DNA from: Haemophilus sp.
GTDB lineage: Bacteria > Pseudomonadota > Gammaproteobacteria > Enterobacterales > Pasteurellaceae
Reading direction: 5' to 3'
Assembly (NCBI GenBank): GCA_019423005.1
Contig: JAHZCF010000062.1
Location: 1-20,787 of the forward strand
Length of the DNA: 20,787 nucleotides
The position numbers were made by a program, and so were the translations under genes. Below are positions 6,415-14,886 of this stretch, one piece after another (the first letter of the stretch is position 1; each line of letters begins with the position of its first letter). The notes beneath the pieces were generated by a model. It was not told the origin of the DNA and did not search any database. It saw only the letters and a list, made by a program, of their open reading frames with translations.

Positions 6415-7182
6415 ATGAAACAAACTGAAATTTTACTGACAATCAAACTTCATCAAAAATTATTTATTGATCCAAAACGTGTTCGCCTCTTAAAAGAAAT
6501 TAAAGAATGTGGCTCAATTAATCAGGCAGCCAAAAATGCAAAAGTGAGCTATAAAAGTGCGTGGGATCACCTTGAGGCGATGAATAAAATTAGCCCCAAA
6601 CCGCTTTTAGAACGTAATATCGGTGGAAAAAATGGAGGCGGTACGTCATTAACCACTTATGCTGAGCGTTTATTACAGCTTTATGATTTGCTCGAACAAA
6701 CACAAGAACATGCCTTCCATATTCTGCAAGATGAGACAATTCCACTCAACAGCTTGCTTTCAGCGACAGCAAAATTCTCCTTACAAAGTAGCGCGCGTAA
6801 TCAATTTTTCGGTAAGGTTTTAAGCCAACATATTGTGGATTCCCGTTGCATCGTTGCGGTCAATATTCAGGATTTAGCCCATCCATTACACGTTTCGATC
6901 ACGCTACGCAGTGCTGAACGTCTAAAACTCATTACTGAAAAAGAAGTGATGGTGATGTTTAAAGCGCCTTGGGTGAAGGTGAGTGCTACTACATTAGAAG
7001 AAAAAAACAACCTTTTCCAAGCAACCATTCTTTCTATGCAAAATGAAGAAGCGATTTTGCAAATAAAAGACAGCTCAATTGAATTTTGTGCGAGTATTCA
7101 TAGTAAAGATGGCTGGAAAGTGGGACAAGAAGTGTGGTTACATGTGGAGCCAGAACAAATCATCTTGGCAACATTGAAATAA
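6415..7182 (+). CDS. modE: Molybdate-responsive transcriptional regulator
   Basis: This 255-residue regulator represses the molybdate transporter genes when it binds molybdate. The N-terminal winged helix-turn-helix covers about residues 10-100, with the LysR-like motif GSINQAAKNAKVSYKSAWDHLEAMN followed by the GGKNGGGT turn typical of ModE. The C-terminal half carries two Mop-type molybdate-binding repeats (about 120-255, including SARNQFFGKV and LKLITEKEVMVMFKAPWVKVS). Two ATG codons are adjacent (6412 and 6415). I prefer 6415, because the GGAGG sequence ends 5 bases before it but only 2 before 6412. It diverges from modA, and its message ends in the uptake-signal hairpin shared with yfbR. 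Confidence 0.96.
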   Translation: MKQTEILLTIKLHQKLFIDPKRVRLLKEIKECGSINQAAKNAKVSYKSAWDHLEAMNKISPKPLLERNIGGKNGGGTSLTTYAERLLQLYDLLEQTQEHAFHILQDETIPLNSLLSATAKFSLQSSARNQFFGKVLSQHIVDSRCIVAVNIQDLAHPLHVSITLRSAERLKLITEKEVMVMFKAPWVKVSATTLEEKNNLFQATILSMQNEEAILQIKDSSIEFCASIHSKDGWKVGQEVWLHVEPEQIILATLK

Positions 7183-7195
7183 CCCTTATAAACTC

Positions 7196-7227
7196 AAAGT
7201 GCGGTCAAAATTAACCGCACTTTATTA
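7196..7227. terminator. Bidirectional uptake-signal terminator (modE/yfbR)
   Basis: AAAGTGCGGT at 7196-7205 pairs with ACCGCACTTT at 7214-7223 around an 8-base loop, followed by a T-rich stretch. Both arms are exact uptake signals in opposite orientation. It begins 13 bases after the modE stop and lies 11 bases beyond the yfbR stop, so it serves both converging genes. Confidence 0.88.
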
Positions 7228-7234
7228 TTTTCGC

Positions 7235-7828
7235 TTATAACGCAATCTCATCAATCGGGCGTCCAAAACTTGGCAAAAAGACTTGTAAAAAATAATCCAT
7301 TTCCTGGCTGTGCCATTGTTCCATCAAATTTTCTAAACGTTTTTTAGCTGTTTTAAATTCGTGGTTACCATGCTCTAATTCAAATTGAGCTTTAATGTAA
7401 GCACAAATCAAATCCGCTTGTTTTACTAAATGCTTTTCTTCTGGGCTAAATTGCTCACTATCTAAGTATGGAGCAAAACTATCTTGCAACTCAGTCGGAA
7501 GCAAGCTAATTAAATGTAATTCGGCTGCCGCTTCAATGTCTTTATAAGCATGAGTGATTTCAGAATTGAAATACTTAATTGGGGTCGGCAAATCACCCGT
7601 AAAAATTTCAGAGGTATCATGATACATCGCCACTACCGCAATACGCTCTGGATTCACTTCACCACCAAAAAACTGATTTTTAATAATCGCTAAGGCTTGT
7701 GCTACAAAGGCAACTTGCAAGCTATGCTCCGCCAAGTTTTCCTTTTCAATGTTGCGCATCAATGACCAACGCTGAATTAAGCGAAGACGATCTAAACAGG
7801 CAAAAAAGTGACTGGTTTTAACTTCCAC
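7235..7828 (-). CDS. yfbR: 5'-deoxynucleotidase YfbR (HD domain)
   Basis: This 197-residue cytoplasmic HD-domain phosphohydrolase removes the phosphate from deoxyribonucleoside 5'-monophosphates and so helps set dNTP pools. It aligns along its length with remembered E. coli YfbR (SHFFA, RW.LMRN, EHSLQVA, GDLPTPIKYFN, KQADLICAY, SQEMDYF, PSF). Expected metal ligands are His35, His70-Asp71 and Asp139. It is the last gene of the nrdR-ribD-degS-yfbR cluster, starting 9 bases after degS. Its pairing with nrdR may reflect a shared link to nucleotide balance, though that is inference. Confidence 0.95.
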   Translation of the reverse strand: MEVKTSHFFACLDRLRLIQRWSLMRNIEKENLAEHSLQVAFVAQALAIIKNQFFGGEVNPERIAVVAMYHDTSEIFTGDLPTPIKYFNSEITHAYKDIEAAAELHLISLLPTELQDSFAPYLDSEQFSPEEKHLVKQADLICAYIKAQFELEHGNHEFKTAKKRLENLMEQWHSQEMDYFLQVFLPSFGRPIDEIAL

Positions 7829-7837
7829 AATATATCC

Positions 7838-8860
7838 TTAATTAGACGGGAACTCTTCAATAATCACAGGGAGATCAATCACTTTACCTAAGCGAGAAAT
7901 GGTAACGATGACTTCAGTATTCGGTTTAGTATCACTAATAATTTGCATCATTTCACGAATAGACAGGTTATCTTGTTTATTTAAACGTAAAATCACATCC
8001 CCCACCTGGATTCCAGCTTTCGCTGCAGGGCTATTGGCAGTCACGCCTGTAATCACGATACCACCGTTTGAATTAGCGGTGATTTCACTTTGTACCCCAA
8101 AATAACCACGAATCACGCGTCCATCGCGAATAATTTTATATAACACATCATTGGCAATGCTGATTGGAATCGCAAAATTCAGACCTTCTGCAATTTCATT
8201 GGCTGTTTTACCAATACTTAACGTGCTGATCCCTACTAATTCGCCAGCTGAGTTAATCAACGCGCCACCAGAGTTACCGCGGTTAATTGATGCATCTGTT
8301 TGAATAAAGTTTTGACGACCTAAAGAATCGCCAACTGCACTACGCCCTACTGCACTGATAATCCCTTGAGAAACACTTTGACCAAGGTTATATGGATTAC
8401 CAATAGCCAGAGCAATATCACCCACTCTTACTTGGCGTTCTTTATTTTGCGGAATGGTAGAAAGATTGGTTGCTTTAATTTTTAATACCGCAAGATCCGT
8501 CAAATTATCCGAACCGATTAAATTCGCTTCATAAATATTACCGTTTTGCAGTGCCACCACAATTTGATCAGCATTTTGGATAACGTGTTTATTGGTAAGA
8601 ATATAACCGTCTTTGGTCATAATCACGCCAGAACCTAAGTTATTTACCTGTAATTGATCGCTATCATTAATGCTGGCAGAAGAAAAAGATCGGTTGTACA
8701 CGTTCACCACAGCAGGAGAAGCAATTCTCACGGCACTATTAAACGAAACGATATCATCAGCAGAGAAAAGGCTGCTGTTATTGAGCTTAGGAACGGCAAA
8801 TAAAATAACACCTGCCGCAGCAAGCCCCCAAAGGGCGGAGTGGAAAAGTTTTTTAAACAT
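7838..8860 (-). CDS. degS: Periplasmic site-1 protease DegS
   Basis: This 340-residue membrane-anchored serine protease senses misfolded outer-membrane proteins through its PDZ domain and cuts the anti-sigma factor RseA to start the envelope stress response. A single N-terminal membrane segment (about 9-24) anchors it. The trypsin-like domain has the triad His92, Asp122 and Ser197 (in TNKHV, LTDLAVL and RGNSGGAL). The single PDZ domain follows from about 240 to 335 (RGYFGV, GIVITGVTANSPAAKAGIQVGDVI). One PDZ domain and a length of about 340 separate it from DegP and DegQ, which have two. It starts 3 bases after ribD, with the ribosome binding site inside the ribD end. Confidence 0.95.
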   Translation of the reverse strand: MFKKLFHSALWGLAAAGVILFAVPKLNNSSLFSADDIVSFNSAVRIASPAVVNVYNRSFSSASINDSDQLQVNNLGSGVIMTKDGYILTNKHVIQNADQIVVALQNGNIYEANLIGSDNLTDLAVLKIKATNLSTIPQNKERQVRVGDIALAIGNPYNLGQSVSQGIISAVGRSAVGDSLGRQNFIQTDASINRGNSGGALINSAGELVGISTLSIGKTANEIAEGLNFAIPISIANDVLYKIIRDGRVIRGYFGVQSEITANSNGGIVITGVTANSPAAKAGIQVGDVILRLNKQDNLSIREMMQIISDTKPNTEVIVTISRLGKVIDLPVIIEEFPSN

Positions 8861-8863
8861 TTT

Positions 8864-9994
8864 TTATTCTTTTATTAATAAGTTAGGTAAATAACTGAGC
8901 TTTAAATCATCCCCAATTCTTTCACATTCTTGCAGTTGCCACAATGGGGCATCCGCAAGTTTTTCCAAATGCGGGAGTTGGCATAATCCTCGAGCGTTAT
9001 CTCCCAAGAGTTTCGGGGCGACATAAATGATTAATTCATCTACAGCATGTTGTTCAATCAAGCTACCCGCTAAATTGGCGCCGGCTTCAACCCAAACAGA
9101 ATTCACTTGTCTCTTGCCTAATTCTGTCATCAATAGATCAAAATCATAGTTTTCTGGCAGTAACATTTGCTCACAGAAATCAGGGAATACAGACATATCT
9201 CGTGGAATTGAACCCACAAGCCAAACTGGCGAATGGGTATGGAATAATTGATGATTTGGTTGAACTCGATTTTTAGAATCTAAGATTATGCGAATAGGCT
9301 GACGCACAGTATCTTCAGCATATTCCGCTTTTAGATCATCGGGGAATTGATTCCAACGCACGTTCAAACTTGGATCATCAGCTAACACGGTAGCACTTGT
9401 AGATAAAAGTGCGGTCGCTTTGGCTCGCATTTTTTGTACATCTGCACGAGCGGCTTCACCCGTGATCCACTTGCTTTCACCGCTCGCCATGGCTGTTCGG
9501 CCGTCTAAACTCATGGCTAGTTTTAACTGCACATAAGGCTTACCGGTTCTCATACGTTTGAGAAAACCTTTATTTAAGGCTTCTGCTTGTTCGTTCAATA
9601 AATTGACCGCAGTTGGTATGCCTGCATCAGCCAGCATTTTCAAGCCTTTACCGGCCACTTGCGGATTAGGATCTGCCATAGCTGCCACAACTCGACTGAC
9701 ATCCGCTTCAATTAAACCTAATGCACAAGGCGGTGTACGGCCATAATGAGAACAAGGTTCAAGCGTCACATAAGCCGTTGCACCTTTCGCTTTCTCACCG
9801 GCATCGGCCAACGCCATTCGTTCTGCATGAGGCTGACCAGCTTTAAAATGAAACCCTTTCCCGACAATTTCACCGTTCTTAACTAACACACATCCCACCG
9901 ATGGATTCGGCGTAGTGGTGTACTGCCCTTTTGCCGCAAGCTCAAGAGCCAATTGCATAAATTTCACGTCATCAGGGGAAAAGGTGTCACTCAT
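8864..9994 (-). CDS. ribD: Bifunctional riboflavin biosynthesis protein RibD
   Basis: This 376-residue enzyme performs two early steps of riboflavin synthesis: deamination of the pyrimidine derived from GTP, then NADPH reduction of the ribose side chain. The N-terminal deaminase (about 8-145) has the zinc motif PHAER (His56, catalytic Glu58) and PC-SHYGRTPPC (Cys81, Cys90). The C-terminal reductase (about 150-370) has KLAMSLDGRTAM, ESKWITGEAAR and VWVEAGANLAGSL. The length is close to E. coli RibD (367). It starts one base after the nrdR stop codon and is followed by degS 3 bases later. An uptake signal (9407-9415) is read as Thr-Ala-Leu. No FMN riboswitch is visible. Confidence 0.97.
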   Translation of the reverse strand: MSDTFSPDDVKFMQLALELAAKGQYTTTPNPSVGCVLVKNGEIVGKGFHFKAGQPHAERMALADAGEKAKGATAYVTLEPCSHYGRTPPCALGLIEADVSRVVAAMADPNPQVAGKGLKMLADAGIPTAVNLLNEQAEALNKGFLKRMRTGKPYVQLKLAMSLDGRTAMASGESKWITGEAARADVQKMRAKATALLSTSATVLADDPSLNVRWNQFPDDLKAEYAEDTVRQPIRIILDSKNRVQPNHQLFHTHSPVWLVGSIPRDMSVFPDFCEQMLLPENYDFDLLMTELGKRQVNSVWVEAGANLAGSLIEQHAVDELIIYVAPKLLGDNARGLCQLPHLEKLADAPLWQLQECERIGDDLKLSYLPNLLIKE

Positions 9995-9995
9995 A

Positions 9996-10445
9996 TTAAT
10001 CCTTTAAGCTTTCAATTTCTTTAGTAAATTCATTGATATTATCAAAGCTCAGGTAAACGGATGCAAAACGGATATACGCCACTTTATCTAATTCTTTCAG
10101 CTCATTCATGGCTAATTTGCCTACGAGATGACTTGGCACTTCGCGCTCACCCGTCGCACGTAATTGAATAATAATATGGCTGATGGCTTTTTCCACATCA
10201 TCCGAACTTACTGGGCGTTTTTCTAATGCATGTTGAATACCGCTACGCAATTTATCTTCATTAAAAGGCTCGCGTGACCCATCATTTTTAATAATTTTTG
10301 GCACCACTAATTCGGCCGTTTCAAAGGTGGTAAAGCGTTCATGACAATTCCCGCATTCCCGACGACGACGCACTTGATATCCATCAGAAACCAAACGGCT
10401 GTCAATCACCTTAGTTTCTTCAGTTGAACAAAACGGACAACGCAT
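9996..10445 (-). CDS. nrdR: Transcriptional repressor NrdR
   Basis: This 149-residue regulator represses ribonucleotide reductase genes according to ATP/dATP levels. An N-terminal zinc ribbon has CPFC at 3-6 and CGNC at 31-34, with the basic RRRRE stretch used for DNA binding. An ATP-cone domain follows (about 45-135: VPKIIKNDGSREPFNEDKLRSGI, then VAYIRFASVYLSF). The length is standard for the family. It heads the nrdR-ribD-degS-yfbR cluster, 77 bases after recC. That gap holds a weak hairpin and AT-rich DNA that could carry a promoter (GATAAT on the minus strand), which I cannot define firmly. Confidence 0.97.
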   Translation of the reverse strand: MRCPFCSTEETKVIDSRLVSDGYQVRRRRECGNCHERFTTFETAELVVPKIIKNDGSREPFNEDKLRSGIQHALEKRPVSSDDVEKAISHIIIQLRATGEREVPSHLVGKLAMNELKELDKVAYIRFASVYLSFDNINEFTKEIESLKD

Positions 10446-10485
10446 TTTAGATCCTTTTCAAAATTATTCTTAAGCCATTATCTTA

Positions 10486-10519
10486 TCAAAAATCCAGGAT
10501 CTTTTCGATCTGAAGATCC
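10486..10519 (-). terminator. Weak candidate terminator after recC
   Basis: On the minus strand, GGATCTT and AAGATCC (10513-10519 and 10497-10503) form a 7-bp stem with a 9-base loop, followed by TGGATTTTTGA. It begins 4 bases after the recC stop. The T run is short and offset, so termination before nrdR may be incomplete. Confidence 0.45.
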
Positions 10520-10522
10520 GCT

Positions 10523-13500
10523 TTAAGACAACATTTCTCCAAACCAGGATGTGGTTTGTTTCACCAACTGCAAGAGACCATCCTGCGATTTAAATTGTTC
10601 TGTTTGCCCCAACACCCTCGCCCAATAAGGATCAGCTTTTCCATAGCCATAAGGATCATCTTTCGCAAGGGATTCGATATTCGTCAAAACATTGTCAAAA
10701 TTGACCGCACTTTCATCTTTTTCAATAAACTTCGCTATATTTTCCGTTGGAATGAGCTGAATTTGTTGCTGGCTTTGTAGATAGGCCTCAACGTACATTT
10801 TCAGTTTCTCAAGTGCGGTTGATTTTTCTATTGTTTTTAATGTTAAATCCTTATCTTTAGCGATAATTCGTGGTGGCATTGCGTTCTCTTTTGTCGCCAG
10901 TTGAATCAGATAATAAAGCCATGGGCGAATACGATAACGATCCTTATATTTTGCAAATCTCCATTCGATTATCTGATTTTCATCACCAAATAACGGCTCC
11001 ATATAGCCAAACAAACGAATATTGCCTTGTGCCGTTTCCACCACAAAATCGACACTCTCACTATGTGGTAAAGAATAATCCTTAATTTTCTCTTTAAAAG
11101 CCAATACATCAGCACGAATGTCTTGCTCACAAACCTCCGCAAACTCGCCGCGTGGCATGATGCCTTTTACTCGCTGTTTCGCAAAATAATCGTTAAATTT
11201 CGCTTCCTCTAAATGCAATAACTCATTATTAATGCGATAACGATCCAAACCATTTAACGTGAAGTTTTCACTTTCTTCAATGCGCTCGTCTTCATCTCGG
11301 AAATACACACCAAGCTGCTTTTCAAAAAAGAATCTCACTGGATTTTCAACAAAACTCACAAAACGATCGAGTTCAATTTCCGCTATTGGCTCTTGATTTT
11401 CCCCCATCAGCACAACAAATTCATGACATTTTCTTTCTTGGAATTGAGCAATTGGCAGCCATTTTTTCGCAAAAGAGCGGTTAATTTTCCCTTCATTTTG
11501 GAAATTGCTTGGACTAAACGCCGTCATTGGATGTTGTTCAATCCTCAAGCTATCGTCCGAATAATGATTAATATAATCAACCAACTGACTCACTAATACA
11601 GAAGGTTCTTTGGGTTGATTATCAATAATTGAACAGCCCACATAACTCACATAAAAATGGGATCTTGCGGCTAGCAAAGCCTCAAGGAATAAGTAACGGT
11701 CATCATCTCGACGAACACGATCGCCTTTTTGATGATGATATTGCATCAAGTCAAAACTATTTGGCGTATGACTGCGTGGGTAATCCACCTCATTCATTCC
11801 GAGCAAACACACTACTTTGAAAGGAATAGAGCGCATTGGTAAAAGCGTACAGAAATTCACTTTCCCCGCTAAGAAACGAAGGCTGTTTGGCGTTTCTTCT
11901 AAACGTGCAGACATCACTTCCGCAATGACATCCGCTTGCAAAGTTTCTTCAAAATTGACGGTCTGCAAATCATCGGCAAAGGCATTGATACAATCTTGAA
12001 TATAAAATAAGGTATCCGCAGTTTCTTCATTTTGCACAAAGAAATCCGTCAAAAGTGCGGTCAATTTTTCATGCCATTTTTCAATATTGTGTGCTTTTTG
12101 CAAATCTTGATGCCATTTATTTAGGGCTGTAAAAAATTGATTCACCGCACCGACTAACTGCCCTTTCAATCCATAGCTACTATCAAGTCCAAGACTGTCT
12201 TGCCAAACGCCTTGTTCTTCACGCATCGCATAACCTAAGGTCATACGTTCAAGTCCCGCCTGCCACGCGTTAAAATTCAGTGTGTTCTGCAGTTTTTCTA
12301 AACCAAAGCGAATGCCCGACTCTTTCACCCATTCACGAATTTGTTCGAGATCTGCAAGCGCAATATTAAAACGTTCACGAATAGCGGGAATATCCAATAA
12401 AGCCAGTACTTCTTCCGCGCCAAACTGACTTTCTCTTAAATTTAACAGGGAAAGATAGCTCGACACGATCACATCACTTTCAGACAATTTACTGTCAGAA
12501 ATCGAGAATGGAATAGTAGGTGCATCCGCACTATTCGCACCAAAGACAGCCTGAATATAAGGCGTATATTGATTAACATCGGCCACCATAACCACTACAT
12601 CTTTTGGTGTAATCTGTTCTTCTTTTGACTTATGCTGATTTTGATTAAATAAATCCAATAAATAATCATGCAGCACTTCAACTTCTCGCATCTCGCTATG
12701 ACAAGATTTCATCACCAAAGAGCGGTCATTTTTCGCGACATTTAATGCTCCATGACTCAACGTCAAAATTTGATTTTGGATCTGCCCTAACAACGTTTTT
12801 TCGGGAAGTTCTGCATAGTAATCACGGGAAATAGCTTGAATATTTTCTTCATCTCGCACTAATTGATAGAGAAAATCCCGTCCCATTTTTCCCCAAGAGG
12901 CTAAAAGCGGATTTCCGCTGAATAATTCTTCTTGTTGATTGGTGTAATCAAGGTCAGCAGGTTCCCATGACACTTGCTCGGCTGAAATTAAAGGCTTCAC
13001 ATCGTTGCTTTCCTGCACGAAACGCTGTCTTTCTAATAAATAGGATTTACTCAGATCTCGCAAGTCGCCCCAATATTCTTGACATGGATTATTGAAGAAT
13101 AAATGCACGTCTGTTTTAGTTGAAATACCTTGGAAAATATTGAGATAAACTGTTGGCAATGCTGGAATACCAAAAATAAAAATACGTTCTGGTAAGTTGA
13201 GTGTCGCATTGGGATCACGACATAATGCTAAAAATTGTTGATTGAGTGCAGCACGATGTTTCGCTTTTCCGCTGAAATCACGTTGAACATCATCCACCAA
13301 GGCTCGCCATAAAATCCCTTGCCAATGAATATTGCCTTTAATTTGAGAAAGAAAGGTAGGGTTTAACGCCAAAAGCCCCTGCTTTTGCTGATTAATCTGA
13401 GCCAAGATCTTTTCATCATTATTTTCTTCCCATGCGGCAATCCATTCGGGACGATAGACGAGATATTGGTCAAATAAATCGGCAACCTTTAGGCTTAATT

Positions 13501-13882
13501 GATAAAGTTTTTGCTGTTCTGATACAGGCGAGGACGCTAAATATTTTTTTAATGGTTCAAATTCTTTTTGCTGTAAAAAAGTAGGGATTAATCGCATTAA
13601 TCGCCATAACGTTGAATCTTTTTCAAAAGGATTTTGCGTGGAAACATTCGGCAAATTATCGGCGTAAAGTTTCCAAATAAAACTGGAAGGCATGGGGAAT
13701 TGGAAATTCGCTGCAACACCGCGTTTTTTAGCAATTTCCATTTGTAACCATTGTGCCATACCTGGACTTTGCACCAACACAATGTCAGACTGAAATGGAT
13801 CATGTTGAGGTAAGTTTTCCAACAGCAAAACTAAAATATCCTTTTGAATTTCTGGTTGGTTTGAATAATAAGTAACGAACAA
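10523..13882 (-). CDS. recC: Exodeoxyribonuclease V (RecBCD) gamma subunit
   Basis: This 1119-residue subunit of the RecBCD helicase-nuclease recognises Chi and splits the DNA strands during double-strand break repair. It aligns from end to end with remembered E. coli RecC (1122 residues): FDPFQ and ILVQSPGMAQWLQM near the start, KVADLFDQYLVYRPEW, NPLLASWGKMGRDFLY, REVEVLHDYLL, VVMVADVNQYTPYIQAVFG, LLPMRSIPFKVVCLLGMN and RRDDDRYLFLEALL. The start is TTG at 13882, supported by the conserved opening (V-x-YYSN) and AAGGG upstream. There are 37 bases between comQ and recC and no strong terminator, so it is probably the last gene of the competence operon. Three uptake signals lie in the gene (10704, 10811, 12053). 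Confidence 0.97.
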   Translation of the reverse strand: MFVTYYSNQPEIQKDILVLLLENLPQHDPFQSDIVLVQSPGMAQWLQMEIAKKRGVAANFQFPMPSSFIWKLYADNLPNVSTQNPFEKDSTLWRLMRLIPTFLQQKEFEPLKKYLASSPVSEQQKLYQLSLKVADLFDQYLVYRPEWIAAWEENNDEKILAQINQQKQGLLALNPTFLSQIKGNIHWQGILWRALVDDVQRDFSGKAKHRAALNQQFLALCRDPNATLNLPERIFIFGIPALPTVYLNIFQGISTKTDVHLFFNNPCQEYWGDLRDLSKSYLLERQRFVQESNDVKPLISAEQVSWEPADLDYTNQQEELFSGNPLLASWGKMGRDFLYQLVRDEENIQAISRDYYAELPEKTLLGQIQNQILTLSHGALNVAKNDRSLVMKSCHSEMREVEVLHDYLLDLFNQNQHKSKEEQITPKDVVVMVADVNQYTPYIQAVFGANSADAPTIPFSISDSKLSESDVIVSSYLSLLNLRESQFGAEEVLALLDIPAIRERFNIALADLEQIREWVKESGIRFGLEKLQNTLNFNAWQAGLERMTLGYAMREEQGVWQDSLGLDSSYGLKGQLVGAVNQFFTALNKWHQDLQKAHNIEKWHEKLTALLTDFFVQNEETADTLFYIQDCINAFADDLQTVNFEETLQADVIAEVMSARLEETPNSLRFLAGKVNFCTLLPMRSIPFKVVCLLGMNEVDYPRSHTPNSFDLMQYHHQKGDRVRRDDDRYLFLEALLAARSHFYVSYVGCSIIDNQPKEPSVLVSQLVDYINHYSDDSLRIEQHPMTAFSPSNFQNEGKINRSFAKKWLPIAQFQERKCHEFVVLMGENQEPIAEIELDRFVSFVENPVRFFFEKQLGVYFRDEDERIEESENFTLNGLDRYRINNELLHLEEAKFNDYFAKQRVKGIMPRGEFAEVCEQDIRADVLAFKEKIKDYSLPHSESVDFVVETAQGNIRLFGYMEPLFGDENQIIEWRFAKYKDRYRIRPWLYYLIQLATKENAMPPRIIAKDKDLTLKTIEKSTALEKLKMYVEAYLQSQQQIQLIPTENIAKFIEKDESAVNFDNVLTNIESLAKDDPYGYGKADPYWARVLGQTEQFKSQDGLLQLVKQTTSWFGEMLS

Positions 13883-13919
13883 AGTAACGCCCTTTTGAAA
13901 GCAAAAACAATGCGTTATT

Positions 13920-14222
13920 TTACTCGGTTTTCAATAAAAATTCACCTTGAGGATAGCGTATATTCACTTGATGATGACTGCATTGAATTGAAAATTGAAT
14001 GCCATTTTGTTGTACGCTATTTTCACAAGACAAACCTAAAAACTGGCGTTGAGCCTGATTTTCAGCAATTTGAATCGCCTGAAATTCTTGAAAAATTCTG
14101 ACCGCACTTTTCCGTTGCTCACTCGTCCATCGATTAAAGATCAAAAATAACCCGCTGAAAATCGATAAGGCTAATAAAAGTGACATTAACGACATGCCTT
14201 TATTCACGTTGATCTTGTGCAC
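13920..14222 (-). CDS. comQ: Competence pilin-like protein ComQ
   Basis: This small pilin-like protein (100 residues from GTG 14222) is the last of four such genes before recC. The position matches the H. influenzae HI0938-HI0941 cluster known to be needed for DNA uptake. It has a short leader ending in Lys-Gly, then a hydrophobic helix (MSLMSLLLALSIFSGLFLIF), consistent with prepilin peptidase cleavage after the Gly. The residue at mature position 5 is Ser, not the usual Glu. The GTG at 14222 gives a 9-residue leader. An internal GTG at 14207 would give the compact leader MNKG and an 8-base overlap with comP, and may be the true start. An uptake signal lies at 14101. Confidence 0.85.
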   Translation of the reverse strand: MHKINVNKGMSLMSLLLALSIFSGLFLIFNRWTSEQRKSAVRIFQEFQAIQIAENQAQRQFLGLSCENSVQQNGIQFSIQCSHHQVNIRYPQGEFLLKTE

Positions 14223-14886
14223 TTAAATCACTCCAACTTTTATCCACCAAACGCCATTGGCTATATTCTTGTACGAGTTTTGTCACCACGGCTTTACCGT
14301 AAGCTACCGTCACATTCTCCTCTAACTTAAGCAAACCACCTGTAATCACTGCACCACTAATACGCCCTTTGCCTGTTAAAGTTAAATCTCCTTCTGCTAG
14401 CAGAATACCACTTACATTCCCTTTAACTTCTAATTGGTTTTGCGTCATCCAATACACTTGTGGTGTTTTTTGAGCAGTTAAAGTAGTATCTACTTTCACA
14501 AAGTGCGGTTGAAAATCAGTTTGTTTTTCACTGGAAATAAAATCTCGCAGCATATTTTCATTAATGCCTTTTGTGGGCGATTTCTTAAATAACTCAGCGC
14601 GTTCACACCAAACAGAATAGGCGACTTTATCCTCTGCCCCTGAAGACTCGAAAAAGACTTGTTTCACTTTTTCAGCACCATTTAAAGGCAAGTTTTGGCA
14701 AATATGTTTTTGTTGCTGCTGACTGATTTTCTGTAACGCAAGGCTTTGTTCTACATAATATTTTCGCTGACTCATTTGAGATCGAAAAAACGCAAAGATC
14801 TGTTCATCAAATAATAAGATCAGCGCCAATAAGCCTGAAAGTAAAATCAGTGCCGTCAGTGTCACAATCCCTTTTTTCATCATCAT
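14200..14886 (-). CDS. comP: Competence pilin-like protein ComP
   Basis: This 228-residue pilin-like protein has a KKG leader, a hydrophobic segment (about 7-26) and a soluble domain with few cysteines. By position it is the third gene of the comNOPQ set. There is no Glu at mature position 5 (Thr instead), as in PilX/GspK-like minor pilins. Residues 151-201 show regular short repeats with alternating Val/Leu/Ile and Gly (GNVSG, EGDLTL, KGRISGAVITGG), suggesting a beta-helix-like fold. Three ATGs stand in a row at the start, and the first overlaps the comO stop by 4 bases (ATGA). An uptake signal lies at 14501. Confidence 0.85.
   Translation of the reverse strand: MMMKKGIVTLTALILLSGLLALILLFDEQIFAFFRSQMSQRKYYVEQSLALQKISQQQQKHICQNLPLNGAEKVKQVFFESSGAEDKVAYSVWCERAELFKKSPTKGINENMLRDFISSEKQTDFQPHFVKVDTTLTAQKTPQVYWMTQNQLEVKGNVSGILLAEGDLTLTGKGRISGAVITGGLLKLEENVTVAYGKAVVTKLVQEYSQWRLVDKSWSDLSAQDQRE

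Noticed and set aside
9600..9612. Additional uptake signal in ribD
   Set aside because: ACCGCAGTT differs from the exact core by one base, so it was not counted.
13895..14101. Plus-strand frame near comQ
   Set aside because: It is antisense to the well-supported competence pilin operon and has no ribosome binding site or motif.
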